Numbered from the stretch's first letter, positions 46,366 to 56,629 are shown. The stretch: DNA of 64,000 nucleotides from Duganella sp. BuS-21 (GCA_041874725.1 CP097466.1:5332001-5396000), one strand, 5' to 3'. Translations and numbers: made by a program. The notes: generated by a model from the sequence alone, not told the origin.

Positions 46366-47356
46366 GAATACCGGACTGCAAAAAGCCGCCATCCTGATGT
46401 TGGCGATGGGCGAAACCGAAGCCGCCGAGGTGATGAAATTCCTCGGTCCGCGCGAAGTGCTGAAGCTGGGCGCGGCCATGGCCACCATGAAGAACGTGCC
46501 GCACGAGGAAGTGGTCGGCACGCTCGACAATTTCCGCGACATGGTGGCGGCCGCCTCCACCGTGGGCCTCGATTCCGACGAGTACATCCGCCAGGTGCTG
46601 ACCAAGGCGCTCGGCGACGACAAGGCTTCGGTGCTGCTGTCGCGCATTCTGGGCGGCAAGGACGCCTCCGGCATCGAGTCGCTGAAGTGGATGGATTCGC
46701 AATCCGTGGCCGAGCTGATCCGCAACGAACACCCGCAGATCATCGCCACCATCCTGGTCCACCTGGAACGCGACCAGGCTTGCGAGATCCTCGGCCACTT
46801 CACCGACCGCCTGCGCAACGACGTGGTGCTGCGCATCGCCACCCTGGACGGCGTGCAACCGGCCGCGCTGCGTGAACTGAACGATGTACTGACCAAGCTG
46901 CTGTCGGGCAACGAGAACATCAAGAAGTCCACCCTGGGCGGCGTGCGCGCGGCCGCCGAGATCCTCAACTTCATGAGCGGCGAGCAGGAAAGCTCGGTGA
47001 TGGACAATATCAAGAACTACGACAACGACATGGCGCAGAAGATCATGGACGAGATGTTCGTGTTCGACAACCTGATCGATATCGACGACCGTGGCATCCA
47101 GTTGCTGCTGCGCGAAGTGCAGTCGGAAATGCTGATCGTTGCGCTGAAAGGCGCGTCGCAGGAACTGCGCGACAAGATCTTCAAGAATATGTCGGCGCGC
47201 GCCTCGGAAATGATGCGCGAGGATCTGGAGTCGAAAGGCCCGGTGCGCCTGTCGGAAGTGGAAACGCAGCAAAAGCAAATCCTGCAAATCGTGCGGCGCC
47301 TGTCCGACGAAGGCCAGATCGTGCTTGGCGGTAAAGGTGAGGATTCCTTCGTTTAA
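46358..47356 (+). CDS. fliG: flagellar motor switch protein FliG
   Basis: A 332-residue C-ring protein that couples stator to rotor. N-terminal FliF-binding domain begins LQKAAILMLAMGETEAAEVM. The middle ARM region contains EHPQIIATILVHL with the EHPQ motif. The C-terminal torque domain has FDNLIDIDDRGIQLLLREV and charged residues used in stator contact (SARASEMMREDLES). Overlaps fliF by 8 bp. Confidence 0.98.
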   Translation: MTENTGLQKAAILMLAMGETEAAEVMKFLGPREVLKLGAAMATMKNVPHEEVVGTLDNFRDMVAAASTVGLDSDEYIRQVLTKALGDDKASVLLSRILGGKDASGIESLKWMDSQSVAELIRNEHPQIIATILVHLERDQACEILGHFTDRLRNDVVLRIATLDGVQPAALRELNDVLTKLLSGNENIKKSTLGGVRAAAEILNFMSGEQESSVMDNIKNYDNDMAQKIMDEMFVFDNLIDIDDRGIQLLLREVQSEMLIVALKGASQELRDKIFKNMSARASEMMREDLESKGPVRLSEVETQQKQILQIVRRLSDEGQIVLGGKGEDSFV

Positions 47357-47358
47357 TC

Positions 47359-48114
47359 ATGGCGATTCATTCCAAAGAACAGCAGCCGGCGTTTCAGCGC
47401 TGGGAAATGACCTCGTTCGGCGACGAGCGCCCGAGCTCGATCGCGCTGCGCGAAGCCGAGCAGCGCGACGTCGATGCCGAGAACGCGCGCCTGGAAGCCG
47501 AGCAGCGCATCGAACAGGCCCTGCAGGCGCAGCAGGAACAAATGTCGATGGGGCCGCCGCCGCCGCCGCCGGTCACCTACCCGACCGTCGAAGAACTGGA
47601 GCAACTGCGCGAGGACGCCCGCCAGGACGGCTATGAAGAGGGCCATGCTGCCGGCCACGCCGACGCCATCGAGGCCGGCAAGCTGGCCTCCAAGGAAGAA
47701 TTGCAACACGTGCGCACACTGGCCGACAGCTTCAGCAACGCGCTGCAGGACGCCGACCAGCTGATCGCCAACGAAGTCCTGGAGCTGGCCCTGCAACTGG
47801 CCAAGGGCATGCTGAAGAACGCGCTGCAGGTCAGGCCGGAGCTGATCCTGCCGATCGTGCGCGACGCCATCGAATACCTGCCGGTGTTGCAGCAGCCGGC
47901 GCTGCTGGTGCTGCACCCGGACGATGCCGCCACCGTGCGCGCCGGCATCGGCGAGGAGCTGGACAAGGGCGGCTGGCGCGTGGTGGAAGACGTCAACGTC
48001 GGCCGCGGCGGCTGCAAGGTCGATACCGCCAGCAACCAGATCGACGCCACCGCCGCCGCACGCTGGCAACGCCTGAGCAATGCGCTGGGCAAAGAAGCGG
48101 ACTGGCTGGCCTGA
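47359..48114 (+). CDS. fliH: flagellar export apparatus protein FliH
   Basis: A 251-residue stator-like regulator of the FliI ATPase. The N-terminal half is charged and coiled-coil forming, with a six-Pro run (PPPPPPP region, about 63-70) and [17 protein letters not shown] repeats. The C-terminal half binds FliI ([20 protein letters not shown]). Starts 2 bp after fliG. Confidence 0.93.
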   Translation: MAIHSKEQQPAFQRWEMTSFGDERPSSIALREAEQRDVDAENARLEAEQRIEQALQAQQEQMSMGPPPPPPVTYPTVEELEQLREDARQDGYEEGHAAGHADAIEAGKLASKEELQHVRTLADSFSNALQDADQLIANEVLELALQLAKGMLKNALQVRPELILPIVRDAIEYLPVLQQPALLVLHPDDAATVRAGIGEELDKGGWRVVEDVNVGRGGCKVDTASNQIDATAAARWQRLSNALGKEADWLA

Positions 48115-48118
48115 GATC

Positions 48119-49555
48119 ATGGACGCCCCCGCTGCCCCAGCTGCCCCCGATGCGCCTGCCAGCACCGCCGCCACCCACGCCGGACGTTGGAAATCCTATC
48201 TAAAAGATTGCGGCGAAGTCATCGGTTTTGTCGAGCCGATGCAGGTCTCGGGCCGCGTCACGCGCGTGGCCGGGCTGGTGATGGAGGCGGTCGGCCTGCG
48301 TCTGGCCGTCGGCGCCGCCTGCACCGTGCCGCTGCCGGCCGGCGGCAAGATCGAAGCCGAAGTGGTCGGCTTCGAGGGCGACAAGCTGTTCCTGATGCCG
48401 CAGTCCGACGTCGAAGGCGTGGTGCCCGGCACCCGCGTATTCCCGGTCGAGCCGGCGATACCCAAGCCCGGCAGCGTCAGCCATCCGCGCCGCCGCCCGA
48501 GCGACCGCGCGCGCCACCTGCCGGTAGGCCCGGAATTGCTGGGCCGCGTGCTGGACGGCGCCGGCCGCCCGCTCGACGGCCTCGGCCCCCTGAACACCAC
48601 CGACAGCGCGCCGATCAACACCCGCCCCGCCAATCCGCTGGGCCGCGCGCCGATCACCGAAACGCTGGACGTCGGCGTGCGCTCGATCAATGCCATGCTG
48701 ACCGTGGGACGCGGCCAGCGCATGGGCCTGTTCGCCGGTTCCGGCGTCGGCAAGTCGGTCCTGCTGGGCATGATGGCGCGCTACACCGAAGCCGACGTCA
48801 TCGTGGTCGGCCTGATCGGCGAACGCGGCCGCGAGGTCAAGGAATTCATCGAGCAGATCCTGGGCGAGGAAGGCCTGGCGCGCTCGGTGGTGGTGGCGGC
48901 CCCGGCCGACACGCCGCCGCTGATGCGCCTGCAAGGCGCGGCCTACGCCACCGCCATCGCCGAGCACTTCCGCGACCAGGGCCAGAACGTGCTGCTGATC
49001 ATGGACTCGCTGACCCGCTACGCCATGGCGCAGCGCGAGATCGCCCTGGCCATCGGCGAGCCGCCGGCCACCAAGGGCTATCCGCCGTCGGTGTTCGCCA
49101 AGCTGCCGATCCTGGTCGAGCGCGCCGGCAACGGCGAAATGGGCGGCGGCTCGATCACCGCCTTCTACACCGTGCTGACCGAGGGCGACGACCAGCAAGA
49201 CCCGATCGCCGACGCGGCGCGGGCGATTCTCGACGGCCACATCGTGCTCAACCGCCGCCTGGCCGAGGCCGGCCACTACCCGGCCATCGACGTCGAACAA
49301 TCGATCAGCCGCGCCATGCACTCGATCACCTCGCACGAGCATCAGACCAAGGCGCGCCAGCTCAAGCAGCTATTCTCGCGCTTCGAGCGCAGCCGCGACC
49401 TGATCAGCGTGGGCGCGTATGCCGCCGGCACCGATCCGGTGCTGGACCAGGCCATCCAATTGCATGACCGTATCGAGCATTTCTTGCAGCAACAGATCAC
49501 CGAACGGGTGACCATGAGCGAGAGCTTGGGCCAACTTACCTCTCTATTCGACTGA
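48119..49555 (+). CDS. fliI: flagellum-specific ATP synthase FliI
   Basis: A 478-residue hexameric ATPase powering unfolding and export of flagellar proteins. Walker A is AGSGVGKS at 206-213. Other landmarks are [14 protein letters not shown], the Walker B-like [18 protein letters not shown], and [18 protein letters not shown]. The start at 48119 follows fliH by 4 bp; an earlier in-frame ATG lies inside fliH. Confidence 0.98.
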   Translation: MDAPAAPAAPDAPASTAATHAGRWKSYLKDCGEVIGFVEPMQVSGRVTRVAGLVMEAVGLRLAVGAACTVPLPAGGKIEAEVVGFEGDKLFLMPQSDVEGVVPGTRVFPVEPAIPKPGSVSHPRRRPSDRARHLPVGPELLGRVLDGAGRPLDGLGPLNTTDSAPINTRPANPLGRAPITETLDVGVRSINAMLTVGRGQRMGLFAGSGVGKSVLLGMMARYTEADVIVVGLIGERGREVKEFIEQILGEEGLARSVVVAAPADTPPLMRLQGAAYATAIAEHFRDQGQNVLLIMDSLTRYAMAQREIALAIGEPPATKGYPPSVFAKLPILVERAGNGEMGGGSITAFYTVLTEGDDQQDPIADAARAILDGHIVLNRRLAEAGHYPAIDVEQSISRAMHSITSHEHQTKARQLKQLFSRFERSRDLISVGAYAAGTDPVLDQAIQLHDRIEHFLQQQITERVTMSESLGQLTSLFD

Positions 49556-49591
49556 TGGTCGTGTTCATACGCCACCTATAATTGACTCACC

Positions 49592-50032
49592 ATGGCTTCC
49601 AAAGCGCAATTAGAAACCTTGATGGACCTGGCGCGGCGCGAAACCGACGACGCCGCCAAACGGCTGGGCGTTGCCCTGAAGGCCGTGGAAGACGCCAAGC
49701 AAAAGCATCAGATGCTGGTCGGCTACCAGGACGAATACTTCAAACGTTTCGAGGCGGCGCAGGCGGCCGGCATTACGCCCATGGCCTACCGCAATTTCGT
49801 GGCGTTCATTGAAAAGCTGGAAACGGCGGTACGGGGACAGCTGGACATGATCAAGCACGCCGAGCACCGCTGCACGCAGGAGAAGGCGGCGTGGCAGGCC
49901 AGCGAGCGCAAGCGCATGTCCTACGCCACCCTGAACGACCGCGCGGACGCCGCCGCGCTCAAGCTGGAAAACAAGCGCGACCAGAAGCAGATGGACGAAC
50001 ACGCAGCCAGGCAGGCGTACTACAAACGATGA
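49592..50032 (+). CDS. fliJ: flagellar export protein FliJ
   Basis: A 146-residue coiled-coil protein, the general chaperone and FliI-ring activator. Nearly all helical, rich in charged residues (RRETDDAAKRLGVALKAVED, LENKRDQKQMDEHAARQAY). Its place between fliI and fliK is decisive. A TATAAT sequence at 49577-49582 just upstream lacks a good -35 partner. Confidence 0.9.
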   Translation: MASKAQLETLMDLARRETDDAAKRLGVALKAVEDAKQKHQMLVGYQDEYFKRFEAAQAAGITPMAYRNFVAFIEKLETAVRGQLDMIKHAEHRCTQEKAAWQASERKRMSYATLNDRADAAALKLENKRDQKQMDEHAARQAYYKR

Positions 50033-50051
50033 CATCTAGAGAGCGCGAAAC

Positions 50052-51788
50052 ATGCAAACCCCGAATCTCCAAATTCCCACGCTAAACGCCAATGCAGTGG
50101 CCGCGCCCAAAGTCAACCTCAACCTCGGCGCCGGCGGCGACAACAACGCCTTCAAGCAAGCGCTGTCGCGCGAAATGGATCAGCGCCAGGCCCAAGGCGG
50201 CGACAGCGCCGGCCGCTCGACCCAGCCCACCCGCGCCGCCGAGCGCCCTGCCGCTTCGCGTGCGTCCGGCCCCAAGCCGGCGCAAGCCGCCCCCGCCAAG
50301 CAGGCGGAAGCTCCCAACAACGACACCGAAGCCAGCGCGCCATCCACTGCCGCAGCCAGCGCCGATGGCGCATCCGCAGCACCGGCCAAAACCGCCACCG
50401 GCGATAGCGATAGCAATACCGCCGGCGCCGGTGAGTCTCATAATGCCGATGCCGCCAGCAGCGATGCGCAAGCGGCGCAAACCGTCGATCCGGTAGTCGA
50501 CATGCTGGCCCTAGTGGCCGCGCTCAATCAGCCTGCCGCGGCGTCCAGCACGCCAGTCGCCACCACCGACACCAGCGTCACCGTAATTGCTAGCAGCGGC
50601 GGGACTGCCGCAAGCAGCAGCGCAGCAGCCGCCGCCTCGGCCGCAGCCCAAGCCGCACAAGCCGCGATTGCGGCCGCAGTGGGCGCCGCCGGGAAAGTCG
50701 CAGCCACCGATGCGGACGCCAGCGCCGATGTCGCCGCCTTGGCCACCACAGCCGCAGCCGCCGCACCCAGCACCAGCACCAGCACCAGCGGCGCGGCCAC
50801 CGAAGCCGACGCCGCCGCGCTGCAAGCCGCACAAGACCAGGCCGCCGCAGCCGCCGCCTTCAAGACCGCCCTGGGCAAGGCCGGCTCGGCCGCCCAGACC
50901 GCCGCCGACGCCACCGCCGCCGCCGCTGTCGCAGCCCAGGCCGCCGCCGCGGGCAAGACCGCAGCCGGCAGCCTGGAGCCGGTGCTGCCGACCGCCGCGC
51001 CAGCCGCCAGCCTGACCGCCACCGACACCCGGCCTGCGGCCGATGCCGCCGACACCGGCGCCGTGGCCGAGGCCGCGCCGAAGACCGGCGCCGACATCCT
51101 CAATCGCATCGAAACCAAGGCCGCCCCGGCCGGCGACGCGCAAGTACAGGCGCCGCAAACCCAGCAGCAGGCCGCCGATCCCGCCCAGCTGGCCGGCACC
51201 CAGAAAGCTGGCGCCACCGCCACTCCCGAGGCCGCTGCCGCGCTGAAAGAAACCGCCATCACGGTCGCGCCCACCGCCAGCCATGCCACACAGGAATTGG
51301 CGAAAGCCGCGACCGCCGTGCCGACCGACAAGCTCAGCAGCCGCGTCGGCACCCAGCAATGGGACCAGCAACTGGGCCAGAAGATCATCTTCATGGCCGC
51401 CGGCGGCGAGCAAAGCGCCACCATGGAACTGAACCCGCCCGACCTCGGCCCCCTGCAAGTCGTACTGAGCATCAACAAGGACCAGGCCACCGCTGCCTTC
51501 AGCTCGGCGGCGCCGGAAGTGCGCCAGGCGCTGGAAGCGGCCTTGCCGAAACTCAAGGAGATGATGAGCGAGGCCGGCATCCAGCTCGGCAGCGCCACAG
51601 TCTCGGCCGGCATGTCGGATCAGAACAACAGCGCCAGCAACCAGCAAGCGAACTCGGCGCAAAACGGCGGCGGCTCTGGACGCTCCGGCAACGGTTATGG
51701 CCGCGATAACAACAGCGCGGCGGAGGCCGCACGTACCGCGCCTCCAGTACGGCGCCTGCCGGCAGGCGCGGTCGACACCTTCGCCTGA
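50052..51788 (+). CDS. fliK: flagellar hook-length control protein FliK
   Basis: A 578-residue molecular ruler that switches the export apparatus from hook to filament substrates. Residues ~30-430 are extremely Ala/Thr/Asp-rich and probably unfolded. The C-terminal Flg_hook domain (about 430-545) contains QQWDQQLGQKIIFMAAGGEQ, ATMELNPPDLGPLQVVLSIN and PKLKEMMSEAGIQLGSATVS. Last gene of the fliF operon, followed by a terminator. A second FliK-like gene is at 41240. Confidence 0.93.
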   Translation: MQTPNLQIPTLNANAVAAPKVNLNLGAGGDNNAFKQALSREMDQRQAQGGDSAGRSTQPTRAAERPAASRASGPKPAQAAPAKQAEAPNNDTEASAPSTAAASADGASAAPAKTATGDSDSNTAGAGESHNADAASSDAQAAQTVDPVVDMLALVAALNQPAAASSTPVATTDTSVTVIASSGGTAASSSAAAAASAAAQAAQAAIAAAVGAAGKVAATDADASADVAALATTAAAAAPSTSTSTSGAATEADAAALQAAQDQAAAAAAFKTALGKAGSAAQTAADATAAAAVAAQAAAAGKTAAGSLEPVLPTAAPAASLTATDTRPAADAADTGAVAEAAPKTGADILNRIETKAAPAGDAQVQAPQTQQQAADPAQLAGTQKAGATATPEAAAALKETAITVAPTASHATQELAKAATAVPTDKLSSRVGTQQWDQQLGQKIIFMAAGGEQSATMELNPPDLGPLQVVLSINKDQATAAFSSAAPEVRQALEAALPKLKEMMSEAGIQLGSATVSAGMSDQNNSASNQQANSAQNGGGSGRSGNGYGRDNNSAAEAARTAPPVRRLPAGAVDTFA

Positions 51789-51811
51789 TCCGCAAGCACC
51801 GTCAGCCAACC

Positions 51812-51847
51812 AACCGGGATCGGCGCCCTGCCTTCCCGGTTTTGTTG
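51812..51847 (+). terminator. terminator after fliK
   Basis: AACCGGGA (51812-51819) and TCCCGGTT (51834-51841) form an 8-bp stem followed by TTGTTG. It separates the fliF-K and fliL-R transcription units. Confidence 0.75.
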
Positions 51848-51974
51848 TCTGTTACACTAGGGAAACGTTAAGCAGCTGCGGGAAGGTCGTTCTTTTCGGC
51901 GGATGCAAGCGCGCAGGCACAAGCGATAATGACATAATGGCGGCATGATCCATACCGCAGGATGAAGGGCAATT

Positions 51975-52505
51975 TTGAAAGCGAACCCAAAAATGAAAGC
52001 CGATCAGAAAGTTGAAGCGCCCGCAGGCGGCGGCAGCAAGAAACTGATCATCATTATCCTCGCCCTGGTACTGGTCCTGGGCGGCGGCGGCGCCGGCGCG
52101 GCATGGTATTTCATGCACGGCCAGGCCGATGCGGAAGAGCATGACGACGCGCCGAAGAAAAAGAAAGGCAAGAAGGCCGCCACCAAGCCCGAATACGTCC
52201 CGGTCGAGCCATTCACGGTCAATCTGCAGCCGGGCGAAGCCGGCACCGACCAGTATCTGCAGGTCGCGTTCACCTTGCAGGTGGGCGGCGTGGAAGAAAT
52301 GGCCATCGTGAAGGACAATATGGCCAAGGTGCGCAGCCGCATGCTGTTGCTGCTGTCGAGCAAGCGAGCGGCCGACATCAATACGCCGGAAGGCAAGGTC
52401 CAGTTGGCTAAGGAAATCATTGCCCAGCTGCGGGAGCCGTTCGAAGATCGCGGCCCGCAGCAGGAAATCGAAGACGTGCTGTTCACGTCCTTCATCATCC
52501 AGTAA
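51975..52505 (+). CDS. fliL: flagellar basal body-associated protein FliL
   Basis: A 176-residue single-pass membrane protein around the stators. The membrane helix is near residues 23-43 (KKLIIIILALVLVLGGGG). A Lys-rich linker follows, then the periplasmic FliL domain (VPVEPFTVNLQPGEAGTDQYL, LFTSFIIQ at the end). The start is taken as TTG at 51975 with GAAGGG just upstream; the ATG at 51993 would shorten it by six residues. Confidence 0.93.
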   Translation: MKANPKMKADQKVEAPAGGGSKKLIIIILALVLVLGGGGAGAAWYFMHGQADAEEHDDAPKKKKGKKAATKPEYVPVEPFTVNLQPGEAGTDQYLQVAFTLQVGGVEEMAIVKDNMAKVRSRMLLLLSSKRAADINTPEGKVQLAKEIIAQLREPFEDRGPQQEIEDVLFTSFIIQ

Positions 52506-52527
52506 CAACGCAGAAAATAAGCGAATC

Positions 52528-53508
52528 ATGGCTGATAATTTTCTCTCCCAGGAAGAAGTCGATGCCCTTCTAAAGGGCGTCAACGGCGACCAGGACGACG
52601 TTGCGACGCAAGAGGACGTCGCCGGCGTCCGCACGTACAACCTGGCGACCCAGGAACGTATCGTGCGCGGCCGTATGCCGACGCTGGAAATTATCAATGA
52701 ACGTTTCGCCCGCCTGCTGCGCGTCGGCCTGTTCAACTTCCTGCGCCGCAGCGCCGAGGTCTCGGTCGGTTCGGTGCGGGTCTCCAAGTATTCCGAGTTC
52801 ATCCGCAACCTGGTGGTGCCGACCAACCTCAACCTGGTGCACATGAAGCCGCTGCGCGGCACGGCCCTGATGGTGTTCGATCCGGGCCTGGTGTTCCTGC
52901 TGGTGGACAATCTGTTCGGCGGCGACGGCCGTTTCCACACCCGGGTCGAAGGCCGCGACTTTACCCAGACCGAGCAGCGCATCATCCTGCGCATCCTCGA
53001 CATTGTGTTCGAGGCCTACACCAAGTCGTGGGAACCGGTTTATCCGGTCGAGTTCGAATACATCCGCTCGGAAATGAATACGCAGTTCGCCAACATCGCC
53101 ACGCCCAACGAGGTGGTGGTGGCATCGACCTTCACGGTGGAGCTGGGCTCGGTATCGGGCCAGATCCACTTCTGCATGCCGTACTCGATGATCGAGCCGA
53201 TCCGCGATTCGCTGACCTCCAGCCTGCAGGGCGAGGCGCTGGAAGTGGACAAGCGCTGGATCCGCCTGATGACGCAGCAGATCCAGATCGCCGAAGTGGA
53301 AGTGGTGGCGTCGCTGGGCACGGCCAAGGTCAATTTCGACGAGATCCTGAACATGCGGGTGGGCGACATCATTCCGCTGACGATCCCGGAATTCATTTCG
53401 GCCACCGTCGATGGCGTACCGGTGATGGATTGCAGCTATGGCGTGATGAACGGCCAATATGCGCTCAAGGTCGAGAAACTGCTGGCCAACACCGATAATC
53501 TTAAATAA
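52528..53508 (+). CDS. fliM: flagellar motor switch protein FliM
   Basis: A 326-residue C-ring protein. The N-terminal CheY-binding peptide is FLSQEEVDALLKGV. The CheC-like middle domain includes SEMNTQFANIATPNEVVVA, and the SpoA-type C-terminal domain is VEVVASLGTAKVNFDEILNM. The start MADNFLSQ is fixed by the CheY-binding peptide. First of a run of tightly packed genes with fliN. Confidence 0.98.
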   Translation: MADNFLSQEEVDALLKGVNGDQDDVATQEDVAGVRTYNLATQERIVRGRMPTLEIINERFARLLRVGLFNFLRRSAEVSVGSVRVSKYSEFIRNLVVPTNLNLVHMKPLRGTALMVFDPGLVFLLVDNLFGGDGRFHTRVEGRDFTQTEQRIILRILDIVFEAYTKSWEPVYPVEFEYIRSEMNTQFANIATPNEVVVASTFTVELGSVSGQIHFCMPYSMIEPIRDSLTSSLQGEALEVDKRWIRLMTQQIQIAEVEVVASLGTAKVNFDEILNMRVGDIIPLTIPEFISATVDGVPVMDCSYGVMNGQYALKVEKLLANTDNLK

Positions 53509-53522
53509 CACCGGAGAGAAAC

Positions 53523-53957
53523 ATGTCGGACAATCAAGACGATCAAGCGCTGGACGATGACGATCCATGGGGTGCGGCGATCGCCGAACAGGCGCAGGCC
53601 GAAGCCGCCGCGCTGGAAAAACAGCAAGCCGCACAGACGGCCAGCGCCGCCGTATTCAAGGACTTTTCCAGCACCCCCAGCAAAACCGAGACACATAACG
53701 ATATCGACTTCATCCTCGACATTCCGGTCCAGCTGACGGTGGAACTGGGTCGTACCAAGATCGCCATCAAGAACCTGCTGCAACTGGCGCAGGGCTCGGT
53801 GGTGGAACTGGACGGCCTGGCCGGCGAGCCGATGGACGTGCTGGTGAACGGCTGCCTGATCGCCCAGGGCGAGGTGGTGGTGGTGAATGACAAGTTTGGT
53901 ATCCGCCTGACCGACATCATCACGCCGTCCGAACGTATCCGAAAACTCAATAAATGA
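53523..53957 (+). CDS. fliN: flagellar motor switch protein FliN
   Basis: A 144-residue C-ring protein. An acidic, Ala/Gln-rich N-terminal half precedes the SpoA domain: ILDIPVQLTVELGRTKIAI, LLQLAQGSVVELDGLAGEPM and VNDKFGIRLTDII. GGAGAG precedes the start. It overlaps fliO by 4 bp (ATGA). Confidence 0.97.
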   Translation: MSDNQDDQALDDDDPWGAAIAEQAQAEAAALEKQQAAQTASAAVFKDFSSTPSKTETHNDIDFILDIPVQLTVELGRTKIAIKNLLQLAQGSVVELDGLAGEPMDVLVNGCLIAQGEVVVVNDKFGIRLTDIITPSERIRKLNK

Positions 53958-54598
53958 AGCATAGCCTGATCTCGACCCTGATCCTCGCGGCGGCCCTGGC
54001 CGCCGCGCCCGCAATCGCCCAGCGCAGCGTCTCGGGCACCATCGGCGCAGCCCAGGCCGCGACCGGCGCCCCGGCCGCCACTTCAGCCGCCGCCGTCCCC
54101 GCCCCCGCCCTCGCCGACACTGGCGCAGCAGCGGCGACCGGCCCGGCCGCCGCGACCGATACGTCCGCCGCGCCGGCGGCCGCCGCAGCCGCCGCACCGG
54201 CCCAGCCAAACGCGATGACCATGACCATCCCCACGCCGCAAGCGAGCACGCCGTCCACCGGCGGCAGCCTGCTGCAAACGGCGCTGGCCCTGCTGTTCGT
54301 AATCGGCCTGATGCTGGGCCTGGCCTGGCTGACCAAGCGTTTCGGCCCGAAGAACTTCGGCGGCGGCAACAGCAACATCAAGCTGGTCGGCAGCCTCAGC
54401 GTCGGCACGCGCGAGCGCATCCTGGTAGTGGAAGTGGGCGAGCAATGGATCGTGGTGGGCGCCTCGCCCGGCCGCATGAATGCGCTGGCCACCATGCCGC
54501 GCCAGGAAAACAGCGAACCGTTGCAACAGGCCAGCGTGCCGACCGCCAACTTCGCCGAATGGTTCAAACAAACGATAGACAAGCGCAATGGCAAATAA
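53954..54598 (+). CDS. fliO: flagellar biosynthesis protein FliO
   Basis: A 214-residue assembly factor for the FliP ring. It has a signal-like N-terminus ([18 protein letters not shown]), an Ala/Pro-rich periplasmic stretch, one membrane helix (about 112-132, [20 protein letters not shown]) and a cytoplasmic FliO domain ([20 protein letters not shown]). Overlaps both neighbours, by 4 and 11 bp. Confidence 0.93.
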   Translation: MKHSLISTLILAAALAAAPAIAQRSVSGTIGAAQAATGAPAATSAAAVPAPALADTGAAAATGPAAATDTSAAPAAAAAAAPAQPNAMTMTIPTPQASTPSTGGSLLQTALALLFVIGLMLGLAWLTKRFGPKNFGGGNSNIKLVGSLSVGTRERILVVEVGEQWIVVGASPGRMNALATMPRQENSEPLQQASVPTANFAEWFKQTIDKRNGK

Positions 54599-55337
54599 GG
54601 CCAAATCCCTGCTGATGCTGGGACTGCTGGCCCTGCCCCTGGTGGTGGCGGCGCAGTCCAACATCGGCATCCCTGCCCTGACTTCCTCGCCAGCGCCGGG
54701 CGGCGGCACCAACTACTCGCTGCCGATCCAGACCATGCTGCTGATGACGGCGCTGACCTTTATCCCGGCCGCGCTGTTGCTGATGACCAGCTTCACCCGC
54801 ATCATCATTGTCCTGTCGCTGCTGCGCCAGGCGCTGGGCACGCAATCGGCGCCGCCCAACCAGGTCATCGTCGGCCTGGCATTGTTCCTGACCCTGTTCG
54901 TCATGGGCCCGACTTTCGACAGGATCTACAACGAAGCCTACCTGCCGCTGCAGGAAAACAAGCTCAACATGAGCGAGGCGCTCGACAAAGGCGCGGCGCC
55001 ATTAAAAACTTTCATGCTCAAGCAAACCCGCGAGGCCGACCTGGCGCTGTTCGTCAAATTGTCGCGCAGCCCCGCCCTGCAGGGGCCGGAAGACGTGCCG
55101 CTGCGGATTTTAGTGCCGGCATTTGTCACCAGCGAGCTGAAAACCGCGTTCCAGATCGGCTTTGCCATCTTCATTCCCTTTCTGATTATCGACATGGTGG
55201 TCGCCTCTGTACTGATGTCGATGGGGATGATGATGATGTCGCCGGCCGTGATTTCGCTGCCGTTCAAGCTGATGCTGTTTGTGCTGGTGGACGGCTGGCA
55301 ATTGCTGCTCGGCTCGCTTGCCCAAAGCTTCTACTAG
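54588..55337 (+). CDS. fliP: flagellar export gate protein FliP
   Basis: A 249-residue core export-gate subunit with an N-terminal signal sequence ([17 protein letters not shown]) and four membrane helices. Signatures: [40 protein letters not shown] and [21 protein letters not shown]. Overlaps fliO by 11 bp and is followed by fliQ after 9 bp. Confidence 0.98.
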   Translation: MANKAKSLLMLGLLALPLVVAAQSNIGIPALTSSPAPGGGTNYSLPIQTMLLMTALTFIPAALLLMTSFTRIIIVLSLLRQALGTQSAPPNQVIVGLALFLTLFVMGPTFDRIYNEAYLPLQENKLNMSEALDKGAAPLKTFMLKQTREADLALFVKLSRSPALQGPEDVPLRILVPAFVTSELKTAFQIGFAIFIPFLIIDMVVASVLMSMGMMMMSPAVISLPFKLMLFVLVDGWQLLLGSLAQSFY

Positions 55338-55346
55338 GAGGCCGCT

Positions 55347-55616
55347 ATGACGCCCGAAAGCGTGATGACCATGGGCAAACATGCCATGGAAGTAACCCTG
55401 ATGATCGCCGCCCCCCTGCTGCTGGTGGCGCTGCTCATCGGCCTGGTGGTCAGTATCTTCCAGGCCGCCACCCAGATCAATGAACAGACGCTGTCCTTCA
55501 TTCCCAAACTGGTCGGCATCTTTGTCGCGCTGGTGGTTGCCGGCCCATGGATGCTGTCCATCATGCTCGACTACATGCGCGAGGTCTTTACCGGCATCCC
55601 GTTGCTGGTGGGATGA
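55347..55616 (+). CDS. fliQ: flagellar export gate protein FliQ
   Basis: An 89-residue, two-helix membrane protein. Diagnostic parts are ESVMTMGKHAMEVTLMIAAP, GLVVSIFQAATQINEQTL and MLDYMREVFTGIP. A strong AGGAGG at 55336-55341 overlaps the end of fliP. Confidence 0.97.
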   Translation: MTPESVMTMGKHAMEVTLMIAAPLLLVALLIGLVVSIFQAATQINEQTLSFIPKLVGIFVALVVAGPWMLSIMLDYMREVFTGIPLLVG

Positions 55617-55701
55617 TGTTTTCAATTTGTAACAGTTTCCGATTTGCTAAAAAGTTCGTCTACAATGAAATAGATGCCGGACGGAAATGTAACAGACCCT
55701 C
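55617..55701 (+). other. AT-rich spacer between fliQ and fliR
   Basis: An 85-bp gap in an operon whose other genes nearly all touch. It is more AT-rich than its surroundings. It contains TACAAT, two copies of GTAACAG, and a TTTCCG/CGGAAA inverted pair. An internal promoter for fliR and what follows is possible but no full promoter is evident. Confidence 0.4.
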
Positions 55702-56544
55702 ATGCTGACTGTCTCTGCTGCCGATATCAATATATGGATCACCAGCCTGCTGTGGCCGCTTACGCGCATCCTGGCGCTGCTGGCCGCCTCGCCGCTGTTC
55801 GGCAACAAGGCGGTACCGGCCAGCGTCAAGGTTAGCCTCGGCGTCGGCCTGGCGCTGATCGTGGCACCGGCGGTGCCGGCCTGGCCGGCCACCGATCCGC
55901 TGTCGATGGCGGGACTGCTGATCCTGGCGCAGGAAATGCTGATCGGTTTGGCCATGGGTTTCAGTATCCGCATCATTTTTGCGGCGGTGGAAATGGCCGG
56001 CGAGATTTCCAGCCTGACCATGGGCTTGGGGTTTGCGACGTTTTTCGATCCGAACACCCAGGGCCGGTCGTCCGCCATCAGCCAGTTTTTGTCGCTGGTG
56101 GCGACCATGGCGTTTCTGGCCGTGAACGCGCACCTGGTGTTGTTGTCGGCGCTGGTGGAGAGTTTCTCGACGCTGCCGGTGTCGAGCATCCCGATCTACG
56201 GCGGCGGCTTCAAGCAGATGGCCGATTGGGGCGGACGGATTTTCGCCACCGGCGTGCAGTTGTCGCTGCCGATCGTGGCAGCGTTGTTGATTACCAACGT
56301 GGCGCTCGGCATCCTGACACGCGCCGCGCCGCAGTTGAATTTATTTGGCATCGGTTTTCCGATTACGTTGGGGGTGGGCTTGCTGGTGATCGCCATGACC
56401 CTGCCCTACCTCGGCGCACCGATGCAAAACCTGTTTTTGGACGGCATTGAACGCGCGCGGCTGATGCCGCGCACCTGGTCGCAACGACCGCCAGTAGTCA
56501 AACCGGAAAGCTTGCCGGTTCGACCTCCGGGCCTGCGACCATAG
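55702..56544 (+). CDS. fliR: flagellar export gate protein FliR
   Basis: A 280-residue integral membrane protein with about five to six helices completing the FliPQR gate. Family sequence includes LLWPLTRILALLAASPLFGN, SLGVGLALIVAP, AQEMLIGLAMGFSIRIIFAA and PYLGAPMQNLF near the C-terminus. The final ~35 residues are Pro/Arg-rich. No Shine-Dalgarno is visible. It is the last recognisable flagellar gene in the window; no flhB or flhA follows within it. Confidence 0.96.
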   Translation: MLTVSAADINIWITSLLWPLTRILALLAASPLFGNKAVPASVKVSLGVGLALIVAPAVPAWPATDPLSMAGLLILAQEMLIGLAMGFSIRIIFAAVEMAGEISSLTMGLGFATFFDPNTQGRSSAISQFLSLVATMAFLAVNAHLVLLSALVESFSTLPVSSIPIYGGGFKQMADWGGRIFATGVQLSLPIVAALLITNVALGILTRAAPQLNLFGIGFPITLGVGLLVIAMTLPYLGAPMQNLFLDGIERARLMPRTWSQRPPVVKPESLPVRPPGLRP

Positions 56545-56576
56545 GGAAATGCAATAGCCGCAACGTGATTTTTGGT

Positions 56577-56608
56577 TTCCATGAGGCAATTAGCCGCGTA
56601 TCATGGAA
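56577..56608. promoter_or_regulatory. inverted repeat ahead of the giant repeat gene
   Basis: TTCCATGA (56577-56584) and TCATGGAA (56601-56608) form an 8-bp dyad with a 16-base loop, 21 bp before the chosen start. It could be an operator or an mRNA hairpin. No terminator with a T-run separates fliR from the next gene. Confidence 0.4.
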
Positions 56609-56629
56609 GCTTGCCTGGAGAAGCCCGTA

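Noticed and set aside
44857..47013. Reverse-strand frame of about 718 codons across fliF and fliG
   Set aside because: Shadow of two essential flagellar genes.
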